From Pigmentibacter ruber (GTDB lineage: Bacteria > Bdellovibrionota_B > Oligoflexia > Silvanigrellales > Silvanigrellaceae): DNA of 64,000 bases. A program made the position numbers and the translations under genes. Shown here one piece after another: positions 1 through 9,501 of the stretch (its first letter is position 1; every line of letters starts with the position of its first letter). The notes below the pieces were generated by a model that saw only the letters and a program-made list of their open reading frames with translations, did no database searches and was not told the DNA's origin. The stretch is taken from NCBI RefSeq assembly GCF_009792895.1, contig NZ_WSSC01000001.1:1302001-1366000 (forward strand), read 5' to 3'.

Positions 1-365
1 GCAAATATTGGTTCGCTATTTTTTGACCCTTTTGCAATTTTTATTTCTAAATTAGCTATTTTTTTTTCAAGTTCCGGGTAATTACTTAGAAATTTATCAT
101 ATTCAGTTTTTGAGGAAAAAAATTTATCACCTAGAACAGATATTTCTTGGTGACCGAAGCTACAAATACAAATTATTTTAATGCGTTCCATTTTTAACCC
201 AAATGATTTATACAAATCCAACCATTTGTCTGCCCTTTTTATGCCTTCCTCTGAACTGTGGACAAATAATATAAGAATAGAAAGAGGATTTAATATCATA
301 GATATAGCTACACCGTATCTATCTCCTGCTTGAGCAGTATTTTGACAATATATAGTAAGTTTCAT
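1..365 (-). CDS. Partial hypothetical protein, 3' end outside window
   Basis: An open frame runs from an ATG at 365 leftward to the window edge without a stop, giving at least 121 codons. The protein starts MKLTIYCQNTAQAGDRYGVA and continues with a hydrophobic stretch (LSILILFVHSS), then a Lys/Glu-rich segment. No signal peptide or catalytic motif is visible. The early GDRYG followed by a hydrophobic strand is faintly like the first Rossmann strand of GT-B glycosyltransferases, but this is too weak for a call. It is transcribed away from the NRPS gene, so the two share a 685-base divergent intergenic region. I do not recognise the family. Confidence 0.6.
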   Translation of the reverse strand, partial: MKLTIYCQNTAQAGDRYGVAISMILNPLSILILFVHSSEEGIKRADKWLDLYKSFGLKMERIKIICICSFGHQEISVLGDKFFSSKTEYDKFLSNYPELEKKIANLEIKIAKGSKNSEPIF

Positions 366-1050
366 TTTTTAATCTTTTCCAAAAAAAATAATTGGTTAAA
401 TAAAAATTTTTAATCATGACTTTAAACTATATCTAAAATAAATAGTTTAACATATAAACTTATATTGTTTTCAACATTAATTATCAATGTCTTCAGAACA
501 AAAATAATTTTTTCATTTATTTTAAACATATTATAATTTGATAGGGCTTCGGTGTCTAAATTTACGAATTCTATTATGCTAAATTTTCTTTATTCACCTA
601 ATAATTGATTTTTACAAAACATAAATACAGATTTAAATTCCTTGGCTGTCCTGTATAAAACCTTATATTTAGATTTCCTTGAATTACAGATTATCATTAA
701 ATATATCATCAATTATTGAATTTTTCTTTTATAAATTCATTTTCTTCTTTAATTGCCTGTGCGCAAAATGGAATATTCCTTGAAGATTTATCTTCATCTA
801 AAACTATTTTTGACTTAAACTACTGTCTGTTCTCGGCTATCTTTGTCTAAACATATTGAAATATTTAAATAAAAATTGAATTTTTATTTAAATATTTCAA
901 TATGTTATTTATAATTGCTCATTCTTTTATGAATAGATATCATCTTTTTTCAGAAATTAAGTTAAAAAAACTATTGCATAGATATTTAATAAAATGTAGT
1001 AAAAAATGTTTTTAAATTTTAGTTGCTTAAGAGCTATTTTAGGTAAGAAT
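366..1050. other. Divergent intergenic region with a possible gene remnant
   Basis: No intact gene. On the minus strand 709-819 is open for 36 codons before a TGA and reads like a protein tail (ending AIKEENEFIKEKFNN), but it has no start and meets a TAG upstream, so it may be a decayed fragment. A 26-bp perfect inverted repeat lies at 850-906. The rest is AT-rich and must contain the promoters of the two divergent genes. Confidence 0.4.
850..906. repeat. 26-bp perfect inverted repeat
   Basis: Arms 850-875 and 881-906 are exact reverse complements around a 5-base centre (ttgaa). It lies about 145 bases upstream of the NRPS start and has no adjacent T-run beyond the arms. It could be a factor-independent terminator for readthrough, an operator-like palindrome, or a remnant of a small mobile repeat. 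Confidence 0.75.
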
Positions 1051-4000
1051 ATGTCCTTCTTTAAAGTTTCTCCTTATCATTTAGGTTTTTATAACCTTTG
1101 GGTATTAAATCCAAATAGATCTGATTTAAATTTATTTTATGACTGCAAAATAGAAGGTGATATCAACCTAGATCTTCTTGAAAAAATTGTTTATAATTAT
1201 TTCTCTTCTCATTTAATAATTAATTCTCATCTTATTAAAATCAATGATTTATTATATTTTACTGAGAATTTAGAAGCGAATAAAATAATTTATGAACATA
1301 ATAATATAAATGAAGAATCAATAAGTAATTTTATCCTTAAACCATTCAACCTTTTTAAAAGCCATCTTTACAGATACAAAATTATAAAGATTAATAAAAA
1401 TACATTTAGAATTATTTTTGTATTTCATCATATTATTATGGATGCAAATGGCTGTTTGGTATTATTTAACGAAATAATAAATAGCTACAATAATCAAGTA
1501 TTAAAAAAATATACCAATAAACAAATTCAAATAAATCTTTGCAATGAATTATTTACAAAACAAGAAAACAGTCTATTTGAAAATTTTAATAGTAATGCTA
1601 TTTATTGGGAAAAATTACTAAAAGAAAATGAATATATTAATTTAAACTTATTAAAAAAAATAAATTTAAATAATGAAATAAATTCTAAATCAAATATTTT
1701 TAATCATACTTCATCTTACATTCAAAAGAAATTAAATATTAATCAAGTAGATTTTTCAATTCCTCTTAAAAGTAATCTATATTTTGAAAATATTATAAAA
1801 AAACAGAGAATAACTTGGTATATATTCTCAAAATCTATTTTTGCAATTACACTATACAATCTTTTTAAAATTAGCAATTTCTCTATTAAATTTCAAATTA
1901 ATATAAATCCGATGCAGGAGTATTACGGAGCGCAAACAAATACATTAATCATACCTTTCAAAATTAATAATGACACAAATATTAATAATATTTTTGAACA
2001 AACAAAAACTTTTTTTAAAGAAATAAAAGACCAAAATACAAAAAAAATGAATTATACTTTGTATCAAGATTCTAAATTTATTGATGATTTAAATAAAATA
2101 GAATTTTCATTTTCTGAAAGTTTAATCACAACAAATAGTAATATTTTTAATAATACTAATATTATTTCTTATGAAGTAAACAGTATCAACATGATAAATA
2201 ATTTAAATTTTTTATTTGAGAAAAAAGAAAACTCTATTAATTTTAGAGTATTTTATAATAAAAATAAATTAAATTCTTTTGAAATAAACAATTTTTTAAA
2301 CTCATATATTTCAACTTTTAATTTTTATCTCGACATTTTTTTAGAAAAAGATCCAACTCATTTTCTTAAACCTATACCTTCCGACCATTTTAAAAGTAAA
2401 TACAAATACAAACCAATAAATAATGAAGAATTTTCAAAAAAAATACCAGAAGATAAAACTTTAAATGAAATATTTGAAGATCAAGTACTTTTAACTCCAA
2501 ATAAAATAGCATTAATTTCAGAAAATACTGAATTAAGTTATTCTGATTTAAATAAAAAAGCAAATCAGTTAGCATTTTATATTAATAATCTAATAAATTT
2601 TAAAAATGAAACTCCTATTTTAATCTATTTAGAACGTAGTGAACTTATTTTTATTAGTATATTTGGAATATTAAAAACGGGTTGCTCTTATGTGCCTATA
2701 GATACTTCCTTACCATTAGAAAAAGTAAATCAAATTATTAATGAAATTAAGCCAAAATTTATTTTAACTAGTCAAAAATATTTTAATGTAATTAAAAATA
2801 ATGCTTTAAATATTGATATAAATATTATCCCTTTGGATGACCAAAATACTATAAATGTTTTAAATAAAAAACCTATCGTAAATCTAAATAAAAAATTTAG
2901 TAGCAAAAACTTAGCTTATATTATTTTCACCTCAGGTACTACCGGAAAGCCTAAGGGTGTTATGGTTGAACATAAAAGTGTAATTAATTATTTATTTGAA
3001 TTCTCGAAAAATATCAGTGATTTAAATATTGTAGATTTTTCTGGTAGTATTGGTTTTGATTTAAATATTAAATCAACTTTATACCCTTTATTATTTGGTA
3101 AGAAAGTTTGTATTTATACTAATGATATTAAAAATTTAAATCTGTATTATAACCATTTAAATAAAATGAATATTGAACTTGTGATTTCTACCCCTTCATT
3201 TCTTAATCTTCTAGAAGCAGATATGATAAACAATAAATTAAAAATGTGTGTTGTAGGGGGAGAAAAACTAACTAAACACACCCGAGATCATATCTTAAAT
3301 TATTCCTATCAAGTTTTAGATGAATATGGTCCAACTGAAGCGACAGTCGGTACTACATCTTTTTTAATGACTTCAAAAAAAGATGATCTTTGTATTGGAA
3401 AGCCTTATGATAATTACAAAACTTATGTTTTAGACTCAAATTTTAATCTTTGTCCCATAGGTGTTACAGGTGAGCTTTACATAGGTGGTGAATGCTTAGC
3501 ACGGGGATATTTTAATAATTCTGAATTAACTTCAGAAAAATTTATCCACAACCCATTTCAAACCGAACTAGAGAAAAAATCTTTAAAAAATTTAAGAATC
3601 TATAAAACTGGAGATTTAGTTCGTTATTTACCTAATGGTAATTTAGACTATATTGGACGTAATGATAGACAAATTAAATTTCGAGGTTTTAGAATAGAAC
3701 TCGAAGAAATTGAGCTGGCAATTTCAGAAATTGAAGAGATTAAACAAAATGTAGTTATTTTTTGTAATAAAAATATTTTAATCTCCTATTTTGTATTAAA
3801 AAATGAGAAAACTATAAGCGATGATAAAATAAAAGAAATTTTAATAAAAAAACTACCTAATTATATGTTACCTTCTAAATTTGTTCAAATAGATAAAATA
3901 CCATTGAATGCAAGTGGTAAAATTGATTTTTCATATTTAATTAAGAAAAATCCTATAGTAATAAAAAAATCATTAGAAGATATTACAATTTTACAAAAAG

Positions 4001-5448
4001 ACATTATAAATTTATGGGCTAATATTTTAGATATTAGAGAAGAATTTATTTCAATTAACGATTCTTTCTTTGAAATAGGAGGGAATAGTATTTTAGCAAT
4101 AAAATTAGTTTCAATATTACAAAAAAACTATCAAATAGATATTAATCATATTTTTGAATTAAAAACAATTAAAAATATTTGTACCTATTTAGAGAAAAAC
4201 AGAAATCCTATTATGAATAAACTAAATGATTTAAAGAAAACTCTAATTGGAAACAAAAAAAGTATAAAAAAAATGAATTCTATAGAGTTTTTATATAAAT
4301 CTGAATATAAAATCCTTTTAAAAGAAAAAAACAAAATCAAAAATATAAATAACTCTGAAATTTCTAATATTTTACTAACTGGAAGTACTGGTTACCTTGG
4401 AATTCACATACTTCATGATCTTTTAAAAAATCCAAAAAATAATGTATTTTTATTGATCAGAGATAAGAGCAAAGATGATGCTACAAAAAGATTACTTGAT
4501 CTATATTTTTATTATTTTGATAAAGATATTTCTCATTTACTTGATTATAAAATATTCATTTATCCGGCAGAAATTGAATTAACAAACTTCAATCTCCCAG
4601 AAGAAAATTACTATTTTCTTCTCTCAAAAATAGATCTTGTTATACATTCTGCTGCATTAGTTAAACATTATGATGAGTATATTAATTTTTATAATTCAAA
4701 CATAAAATCTACCAATAATTTGCTCAAATTTTCTTCTATGCATAAGAAAAAAGATTTTCATTTTATTTCTACTACATCAGTATGTTCTAATACATATAAT
4801 AATAAAAACAATATTTATTGTGAACTAAATGAAAATATTCAAGGAATACCTATAAATTACTACGTAAAAAGCAAATTAATAGCTGAAAATTTATGTTTAG
4901 AATATCGAGAAAAAAATATCAATATAAATATTTACAGAGTAGGAAACTTATTATTAAATACAAATACATTTAAGATGCAAAAAAATATTGAAAGTAATGC
5001 TTCATATAACTTATTAAACATATTTTATAAATTAAAAATTATTCCTGAAGATTTTAATCAACTGGAAATTTCTCCAGTTAATGTAGTATCAGAATCAATT
5101 GTTAAAACGATAGAAAAAATAGAATTTAGGGATAATATATTTCATTTTTTTAATTCTACTAAATATTCTATCATTGATCTTTTATATAAAATTAAACCTA
5201 ATAATTCTTATCAAAAAGTTAGTTCTCAAGACTTTTTGAACTATCTAGTTCAAAATTCCACTAATCCTAAATTACAAAGAGACATAAACTTACTAATGCT
5301 ACATTTAGGTTTACTTAATACAAATACCAGTCAATTTCATTATAAAAATAAAATAATCAATTATAAATCAGAAATGATTTTACGTGATTTAAACATTGAA
5401 TGGCCAAACATTCCATTCGAAAAATTTGATCCTTATTTTAATGAATAA
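1051..5448 (+). CDS. Stand-alone nonribosomal peptide synthetase, C-A-PCP-R
   Basis: A single-module NRPS of 1465 residues. The N-terminal condensation domain (about residues 1-440) carries HHIIMDA near residue 126, with Ala where Gly is usual in HHxxxDG. The adenylation domain (about 460-960) has FTSGTTGKPKG near 625, YGPTEA near 758, YKTGDLVRY, the GRNDRQIKFRG core near 869 and the terminal NASGK. A carrier domain follows with GGNS (Ser near 1013). The C-terminus is a thioester-reductase-type NAD(P)H domain: LTGSTGYLGIHIL near 1110, VIHSAALV, and YYVKSK near 1270. Family knowledge predicts reductive release of an aminoacyl product as aldehyde or alcohol. The ATG at 1051 is preferred over 1006 because AGGT at 1041-1044 is well spaced. 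No partner NRPS, MbtH, phosphopantetheinyl transferase or export gene adjoins it, so the acyl donor is unknown. Confidence 0.9.
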   Translation: MSFFKVSPYHLGFYNLWVLNPNRSDLNLFYDCKIEGDINLDLLEKIVYNYFSSHLIINSHLIKINDLLYFTENLEANKIIYEHNNINEESISNFILKPFNLFKSHLYRYKIIKINKNTFRIIFVFHHIIMDANGCLVLFNEIINSYNNQVLKKYTNKQIQINLCNELFTKQENSLFENFNSNAIYWEKLLKENEYINLNLLKKINLNNEINSKSNIFNHTSSYIQKKLNINQVDFSIPLKSNLYFENIIKKQRITWYIFSKSIFAITLYNLFKISNFSIKFQININPMQEYYGAQTNTLIIPFKINNDTNINNIFEQTKTFFKEIKDQNTKKMNYTLYQDSKFIDDLNKIEFSFSESLITTNSNIFNNTNIISYEVNSINMINNLNFLFEKKENSINFRVFYNKNKLNSFEINNFLNSYISTFNFYLDIFLEKDPTHFLKPIPSDHFKSKYKYKPINNEEFSKKIPEDKTLNEIFEDQVLLTPNKIALISENTELSYSDLNKKANQLAFYINNLINFKNETPILIYLERSELIFISIFGILKTGCSYVPIDTSLPLEKVNQIINEIKPKFILTSQKYFNVIKNNALNIDINIIPLDDQNTINVLNKKPIVNLNKKFSSKNLAYIIFTSGTTGKPKGVMVEHKSVINYLFEFSKNISDLNIVDFSGSIGFDLNIKSTLYPLLFGKKVCIYTNDIKNLNLYYNHLNKMNIELVISTPSFLNLLEADMINNKLKMCVVGGEKLTKHTRDHILNYSYQVLDEYGPTEATVGTTSFLMTSKKDDLCIGKPYDNYKTYVLDSNFNLCPIGVTGELYIGGECLARGYFNNSELTSEKFIHNPFQTELEKKSLKNLRIYKTGDLVRYLPNGNLDYIGRNDRQIKFRGFRIELEEIELAISEIEEIKQNVVIFCNKNILISYFVLKNEKTISDDKIKEILIKKLPNYMLPSKFVQIDKIPLNASGKIDFSYLIKKNPIVIKKSLEDITILQKDIINLWANILDIREEFISINDSFFEIGGNSILAIKLVSILQKNYQIDINHIFELKTIKNICTYLEKNRNPIMNKLNDLKKTLIGNKKSIKKMNSIEFLYKSEYKILLKEKNKIKNINNSEISNILLTGSTGYLGIHILHDLLKNPKNNVFLLIRDKSKDDATKRLLDLYFYYFDKDISHLLDYKIFIYPAEIELTNFNLPEENYYFLLSKIDLVIHSAALVKHYDEYINFYNSNIKSTNNLLKFSSMHKKKDFHFISTTSVCSNTYNNKNNIYCELNENIQGIPINYYVKSKLIAENLCLEYREKNININIYRVGNLLLNTNTFKMQKNIESNASYNLLNIFYKLKIIPEDFNQLEISPVNVVSESIVKTIEKIEFRDNIFHFFNSTKYSIIDLLYKIKPNNSYQKVSSQDFLNYLVQNSTNPKLQRDINLLMLHLGLLNTNTSQFHYKNKIINYKSEMILRDLNIEWPNIPFEKFDPYFNE

Positions 5449-5500
5449 TTTTTTTATAAGATTTCATATCTATCGCAGATATGGACTGCTTATAAAAAAA
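5449..5500. terminator. Hairpin terminator after the NRPS gene
   Basis: Directly after the TAA, 5449-5460 (seven T then ATAAG) pairs exactly with 5489-5500, and inside it 5466-5471 pairs with 5477-5482 around ATCGC. A- and T-runs on both sides would allow termination on either strand. Confidence 0.65.
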
Positions 5501-5722
5501 TCAAACATCCAATACCCTCTGAACCTTACTTACTTTCAGGTACAGGATTTGGAGCTCTATCTGTAAAATTCAAGAGCACAAAATTATAAATTAACTTTCC
5601 AATTTATGTTTGCTATGTCGTACTTTACTAAAGGTCTCATAAAACACGGTTCTTGACAAAATTAAATTTAAAGGTTTTTTGCCTTATTAAATAAGTTATA
5701 ATCAGGTTTGTTTAAAGATATG

Positions 5723-5760
5723 GCTAGTGCGGTTTTACACAAATCCTTACCCGCACCAGC
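5723..5760. repeat. Hairpin in the leader of the START-like gene
   Basis: GCTAGTGCGG-type arm at 5723-5732 pairs with 5751-5760 with one mismatch and an 18-base loop. It lies 33-70 bases upstream of the ATG at 5793 and is much richer in G+C than its surroundings. It may be a structured leader or the remnant of something else. Confidence 0.4.
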
Positions 5761-5792
5761 AATTAGTAAAGATAACTGACTCAGGAGGTTTT

Positions 5793-6212
5793 ATGTGGAT
5801 TTATAAATATGAAAAAAAATTTGAAAATATTGATAAAAAAGCAATCTGGGAACTTTGGAGCGACATTGAAAATTGGAAGAAATGGAATCCAGGGATCAAG
5901 GATAGCAAGCTGAATGGTGAATTTACTGAAGGCTCCACTTTCAGTTTGAAAACAATAGATGGGAGAGAAGTTACCTTACAACTTATTGAAGTCAAAAAAG
6001 ACTTTAAGTTTGTCGATTGTACTCAACTTCCAGGTGCAAAAATGTATGGCATTCATGAAATCATTCCAGAAAAAAATGCTGTAAAGTTAGTAACAATTAT
6101 TAAAATTGAAGGGATACTTACTTTTCTCTGGAGGAAAATTATAGGTAACAAGATTGTGCAAAAAATTCCTCAACAAACTGAAAATTTAGTTCAGTTAGCG
6201 AAGAAAAATTAA
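5793..6212 (+). CDS. SRPBCC (START/polyketide-cyclase-like) family protein
   Basis: A 139-residue protein with the start pattern of the SRPBCC superfamily: an opening strand (MWIYKYEKKFENIDKKAIWE), the helix segment LWSDIENWKKWNPGI, then strands around GEFTEGSTFSLKT. These small helix-grip folds bind hydrophobic ligands, and the substrate cannot be told from sequence. The ATG at 5793 is chosen over a GTG at 5727 because AGGAGG at 5783-5788 is correctly spaced and the extra residues are not family-like. It lies after the NRPS terminator and a separate leader, so it is probably its own unit, convergent with the gene at 6293-8431. No signal peptide. Confidence 0.75.
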   Translation: MWIYKYEKKFENIDKKAIWELWSDIENWKKWNPGIKDSKLNGEFTEGSTFSLKTIDGREVTLQLIEVKKDFKFVDCTQLPGAKMYGIHEIIPEKNAVKLVTIIKIEGILTFLWRKIIGNKIVQKIPQQTENLVQLAKKN

Positions 6213-6292
6213 AGCAATTTTATTTAATTCTTTATTCTAAAAAATTTTCTATCTACCCTTTAAATAATATTAATCTAATTTTTCAAGCATAT

Positions 6293-8431
6293 TTATGGAA
6301 TTCGTTGATTAAAAGGGCCGTCTAAAGGAGCGTCACCTTTGCCTTCAATCACTTTTGCATGCATTTCATCCGTTGTATCTGAAATTTTTTTGGCTGCCGT
6401 AACACATGAAATATCAGTACAACCTTCATACATTGCTGTTGCAAAAAAACTTGCACCTCTTAAACCATTTACCGCGCCGCTTCCTGTAAAAAAATGAGTT
6501 GTTGCGTAACTATCCCCCATAACAAAAACTCGCATTGTTTTTTTATTGCCAACTTTGTCTTTAATTTTAACTGGTTTATTAAAAGAAACAGCCCTCTTTA
6601 AGATAATTGGGAATAGTCCTAATGAAGTATTTTCTTCGGCTACCATTATCACTCTTGATATGTCAGCCAAAATACTACTATTGCCTAATGCTCTATCTGC
6701 AATTGATTTATATGGAATGGGATCTTGTCCTTCTATATATTCACGGGGCATATGTTTTTTTGCTAAAATAAGCATGATTTTTTTCAGTTCTTGTTTTGTA
6801 TTCTCTTTTATTACTTTTGTCTTGTTTTTATTTTCTATATATTTTTCAATTTCGTGATACATTTTATATTGTTTTTCTTGAAGTTCAGCACCAAGATAGG
6901 CAATACCACCTGTAAAAAAGTAACGCGTTCTTGGAAGAAATATTCTGTCTCCACCATTTCTTCTTGATAATGGTGGGAGTAAAGGTATTGTAGCTATTGG
7001 ATTACAAGGAAAATTAATATCAGTTTCTTCAATTTTTTCCTTAGGTTTTGGAGTGATTGATTTATAAATTTTTAAACTTTCATCTAGCTGCTTATTAAGT
7101 TCTACACAAAGAACTTGCTCATCAATCATAGTCCATTTATAGTTTTCAATGTCGTTTCCAACTTTAGTTAATTTATCCTCATCTATTTGTGCAATTCCCT
7201 TTACAGAAGCAGTACCATAAAAATTTTCAATAGGTCTTAATGATATATCAAATCCAACAGGAAGTCTGAATGCAACAGTAGCTCCATACAAAGTTTCTGT
7301 TTTTAAATCATTTCTTGCAATATCAAATACATCTTTTGCTTTATCCGTATTTCCTTCACTTACCAACATAACATCAGGGTTTATTTTTGCAGATGAATTT
7401 AATCCTACGGAAAAAACTTTTAATGTTAAATCGTAAACTGAACTTGGATTTTTATTTATATCTAGAACACTACCATAGTAAACTCTAATATGATGTGAAT
7501 CAACTTTAGCAAGATGTTCGACGACTGCTGCTAGTATTGTTTCCAAATGATTTATTCTTATTATATCTACATTTTCCATTTTTAATTCAGGGTGTGCTGC
7601 TTGAAAAGCTCTATCACTTGGAGTTAGATTAAAAGGCACTCCTGGCTTGTATATATATTTATTATTTTTATCAAACTTATTATAAATCCAATTTGGTGAA
7701 CGAGAAATTACACCAACTTCTCTTAGATGTTCAAATAATTTATCACCTAAAAAATATTTTATATTTTTAATTGTGTCGTCTGTTAACCTTAGTACTTGCG
7801 GCCTCGTATATTGAGATCTTCTTTCCACACCAATGACTGAAGCACCATTTTTATACGCTTCTAGTAAAGAAAGAAGACCTGTGGGACCAAGTCCAGAAAT
7901 AAGAACTCTTGGTTGCTGTGGACGTACCTTGTGTATAGCGTTTCTAAATGCTAGAATTTTGTCTTCAACTCTTTCAAAATCATTTTTTGGATCTTCAACA
8001 TACTGCAAAAAGTTATCAATTAAATTTTTTGAGTCAATAAGGTCTTCTTCAAAACCATATTTATTTAAAGGAATTCGAATGGGTAAACCGTTTATTCTCA
8101 ATCCAATCACATGATTTAAGGAACCATCTGGAGGGTTTGGTGTCACATTATCTAAAGGTCTATAATTTATCATCATATATTCATCGTCATAACCAGGAGG
8201 ATTGCTCTTATCTGTTACAACCGCTGGTTTCGGATATTCAAATCGTTGATTTGAAAGATAAGAAGATCGAGGCAGTTCTTTGTCTAAACTTGTATTTTTC
8301 CAATTTTCGTTGTTCGTAACAAGGTTATCTTTATTATTCTTTTCACTATTTTCTTTCTGACAACTACTTGAAGAAATAATAATCAATAAAGTTAAAAAAA
8401 ATAATTTGTTAAATTTTTTTTTCATTAGCAT
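6293..8431 (-). CDS. FAD-dependent monooxygenase-like lipoprotein
   Basis: A 712-residue protein starting with a lipoprotein signal: lysines, a hydrophobic run, then SSSSC with the lipidated Cys at 24. After a linker, a Rossmann FAD fold begins near residue 178 (ISGLGPTGLLSLLEAY, with acidic VIGVERRS at the end of strand 2). A second FAD motif sits near the C-terminus (VFVMGDSYATTHFFTGSG), the GD motif typical of flavin monooxygenases. The predicted role is an NAD(P)H- or self-reducing flavin oxidation on the outer side of the inner membrane or on the outer membrane; the substrate is unknown. AGGAT lies about nine bases upstream of the first ATG. A Rossmann FAD enzyme with a Sec lipoprotein signal is odd because FAD is normally loaded in the cytoplasm. 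Flavin family likely, exact type uncertain. Confidence 0.75.
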   Translation of the reverse strand: MLMKKKFNKLFFLTLLIIISSSSCQKENSEKNNKDNLVTNNENWKNTSLDKELPRSSYLSNQRFEYPKPAVVTDKSNPPGYDDEYMMINYRPLDNVTPNPPDGSLNHVIGLRINGLPIRIPLNKYGFEEDLIDSKNLIDNFLQYVEDPKNDFERVEDKILAFRNAIHKVRPQQPRVLISGLGPTGLLSLLEAYKNGASVIGVERRSQYTRPQVLRLTDDTIKNIKYFLGDKLFEHLREVGVISRSPNWIYNKFDKNNKYIYKPGVPFNLTPSDRAFQAAHPELKMENVDIIRINHLETILAAVVEHLAKVDSHHIRVYYGSVLDINKNPSSVYDLTLKVFSVGLNSSAKINPDVMLVSEGNTDKAKDVFDIARNDLKTETLYGATVAFRLPVGFDISLRPIENFYGTASVKGIAQIDEDKLTKVGNDIENYKWTMIDEQVLCVELNKQLDESLKIYKSITPKPKEKIEETDINFPCNPIATIPLLPPLSRRNGGDRIFLPRTRYFFTGGIAYLGAELQEKQYKMYHEIEKYIENKNKTKVIKENTKQELKKIMLILAKKHMPREYIEGQDPIPYKSIADRALGNSSILADISRVIMVAEENTSLGLFPIILKRAVSFNKPVKIKDKVGNKKTMRVFVMGDSYATTHFFTGSGAVNGLRGASFFATAMYEGCTDISCVTAAKKISDTTDEMHAKVIEGKGDAPLDGPFNQRIP

Positions 8432-9501
8432 AATGGATTATCCTATTAACGATTTAAATTCATTTTAAATATATCTATTTACTTATATCGCCATTTTTAT
8501 TGACCACTTTACTAAAATAGATTAAGTATCTCTGTGAATAATTTCTTAAAAATATAATTAAGAAAATTATGTAAAATAAAAGTACATATTAATATTAAAT
8601 TTTTCTTTTTATTTTATTAAATTATAAAATAGTAGTCTATAAAGTCTAAATAATAACAATAGGCTAAAACTTACCTCTTAAGTGAGGCAGAAAATTATTA
8701 ATCCATTAATTTGCTTTATATTTTCTCCCTTTAGTATGAAATTAATGTCAAAAAAAAGACCGGAATATATTTGAAAAGTGAAAAATAATTCAACAATATC
8801 AGTATTTTATATTGAAATATTTATTTTCAAGTATTCTATTACGGTAATGTGAGACTTTCTAAAAGGGAACATTAAAAGAAAAATGTCTAGTTTTTGAAAA
8901 AATTTTTAAACAAAGATTAAAAGTTAATTAAAAAATCTAGTGAAAAGCTACTAATCCTTTTTGATTATTTGTCAAATTTACTTTCTTTTAGCTGCGATTA
9001 AAAGTAACAAAATTATAACCATAACCCATAATGTTTTGCATCAAAATCTTTAATTATAAAAAAAATAAAATTTTAAAAATTATAAAATTGAGGTATTTTT
9101 TACGAATGAAATTTTTTAAAGTAAAATAAGCATCTATTATATCTATATTAAAGAGAAATTAATCTTAAAATAAAAGGTATTTATACTTATAAAAAATTCT
9201 AATAATTTAAATTTAGAAATCCAAAAAAATTTTATATGACAATATATCTTTATGCATTAGACTACCAAAAATTAAAATATTATTTTGTTGGTTTTAACTG
9301 AACTTAATTATTTTTTAGATATTTTTACAAAAAAATTTGCCTCTCAATTAATATTTATGTTAATCAATAAAGTGTTATATTTTTTACTTCACTCTTGAAT
9401 GATTTTTCAATAAGATTAATTTTAAAAAAATTTAATATAAAAACCATTTAATAGAAGAACTATTTATGATTTAATATTTTTATTGATAGGAAAATTTGTA
9501 A
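8432..9501. other. Long AT-rich gap without recognisable gene
   Basis: About 1.07 kb with no credible open frame on either strand. A short imperfect dyad (CCTCTTAAGTGAGG) lies near 8680. I see no tRNA-like, transposase-like or array structure. Confidence 0.5.

Noticed and set aside
5653-5702. TTGACA and TATAAT hexamers upstream of the START-like gene
   Set aside because: They are separated by 38 bases, far too many for one sigma-70 promoter.
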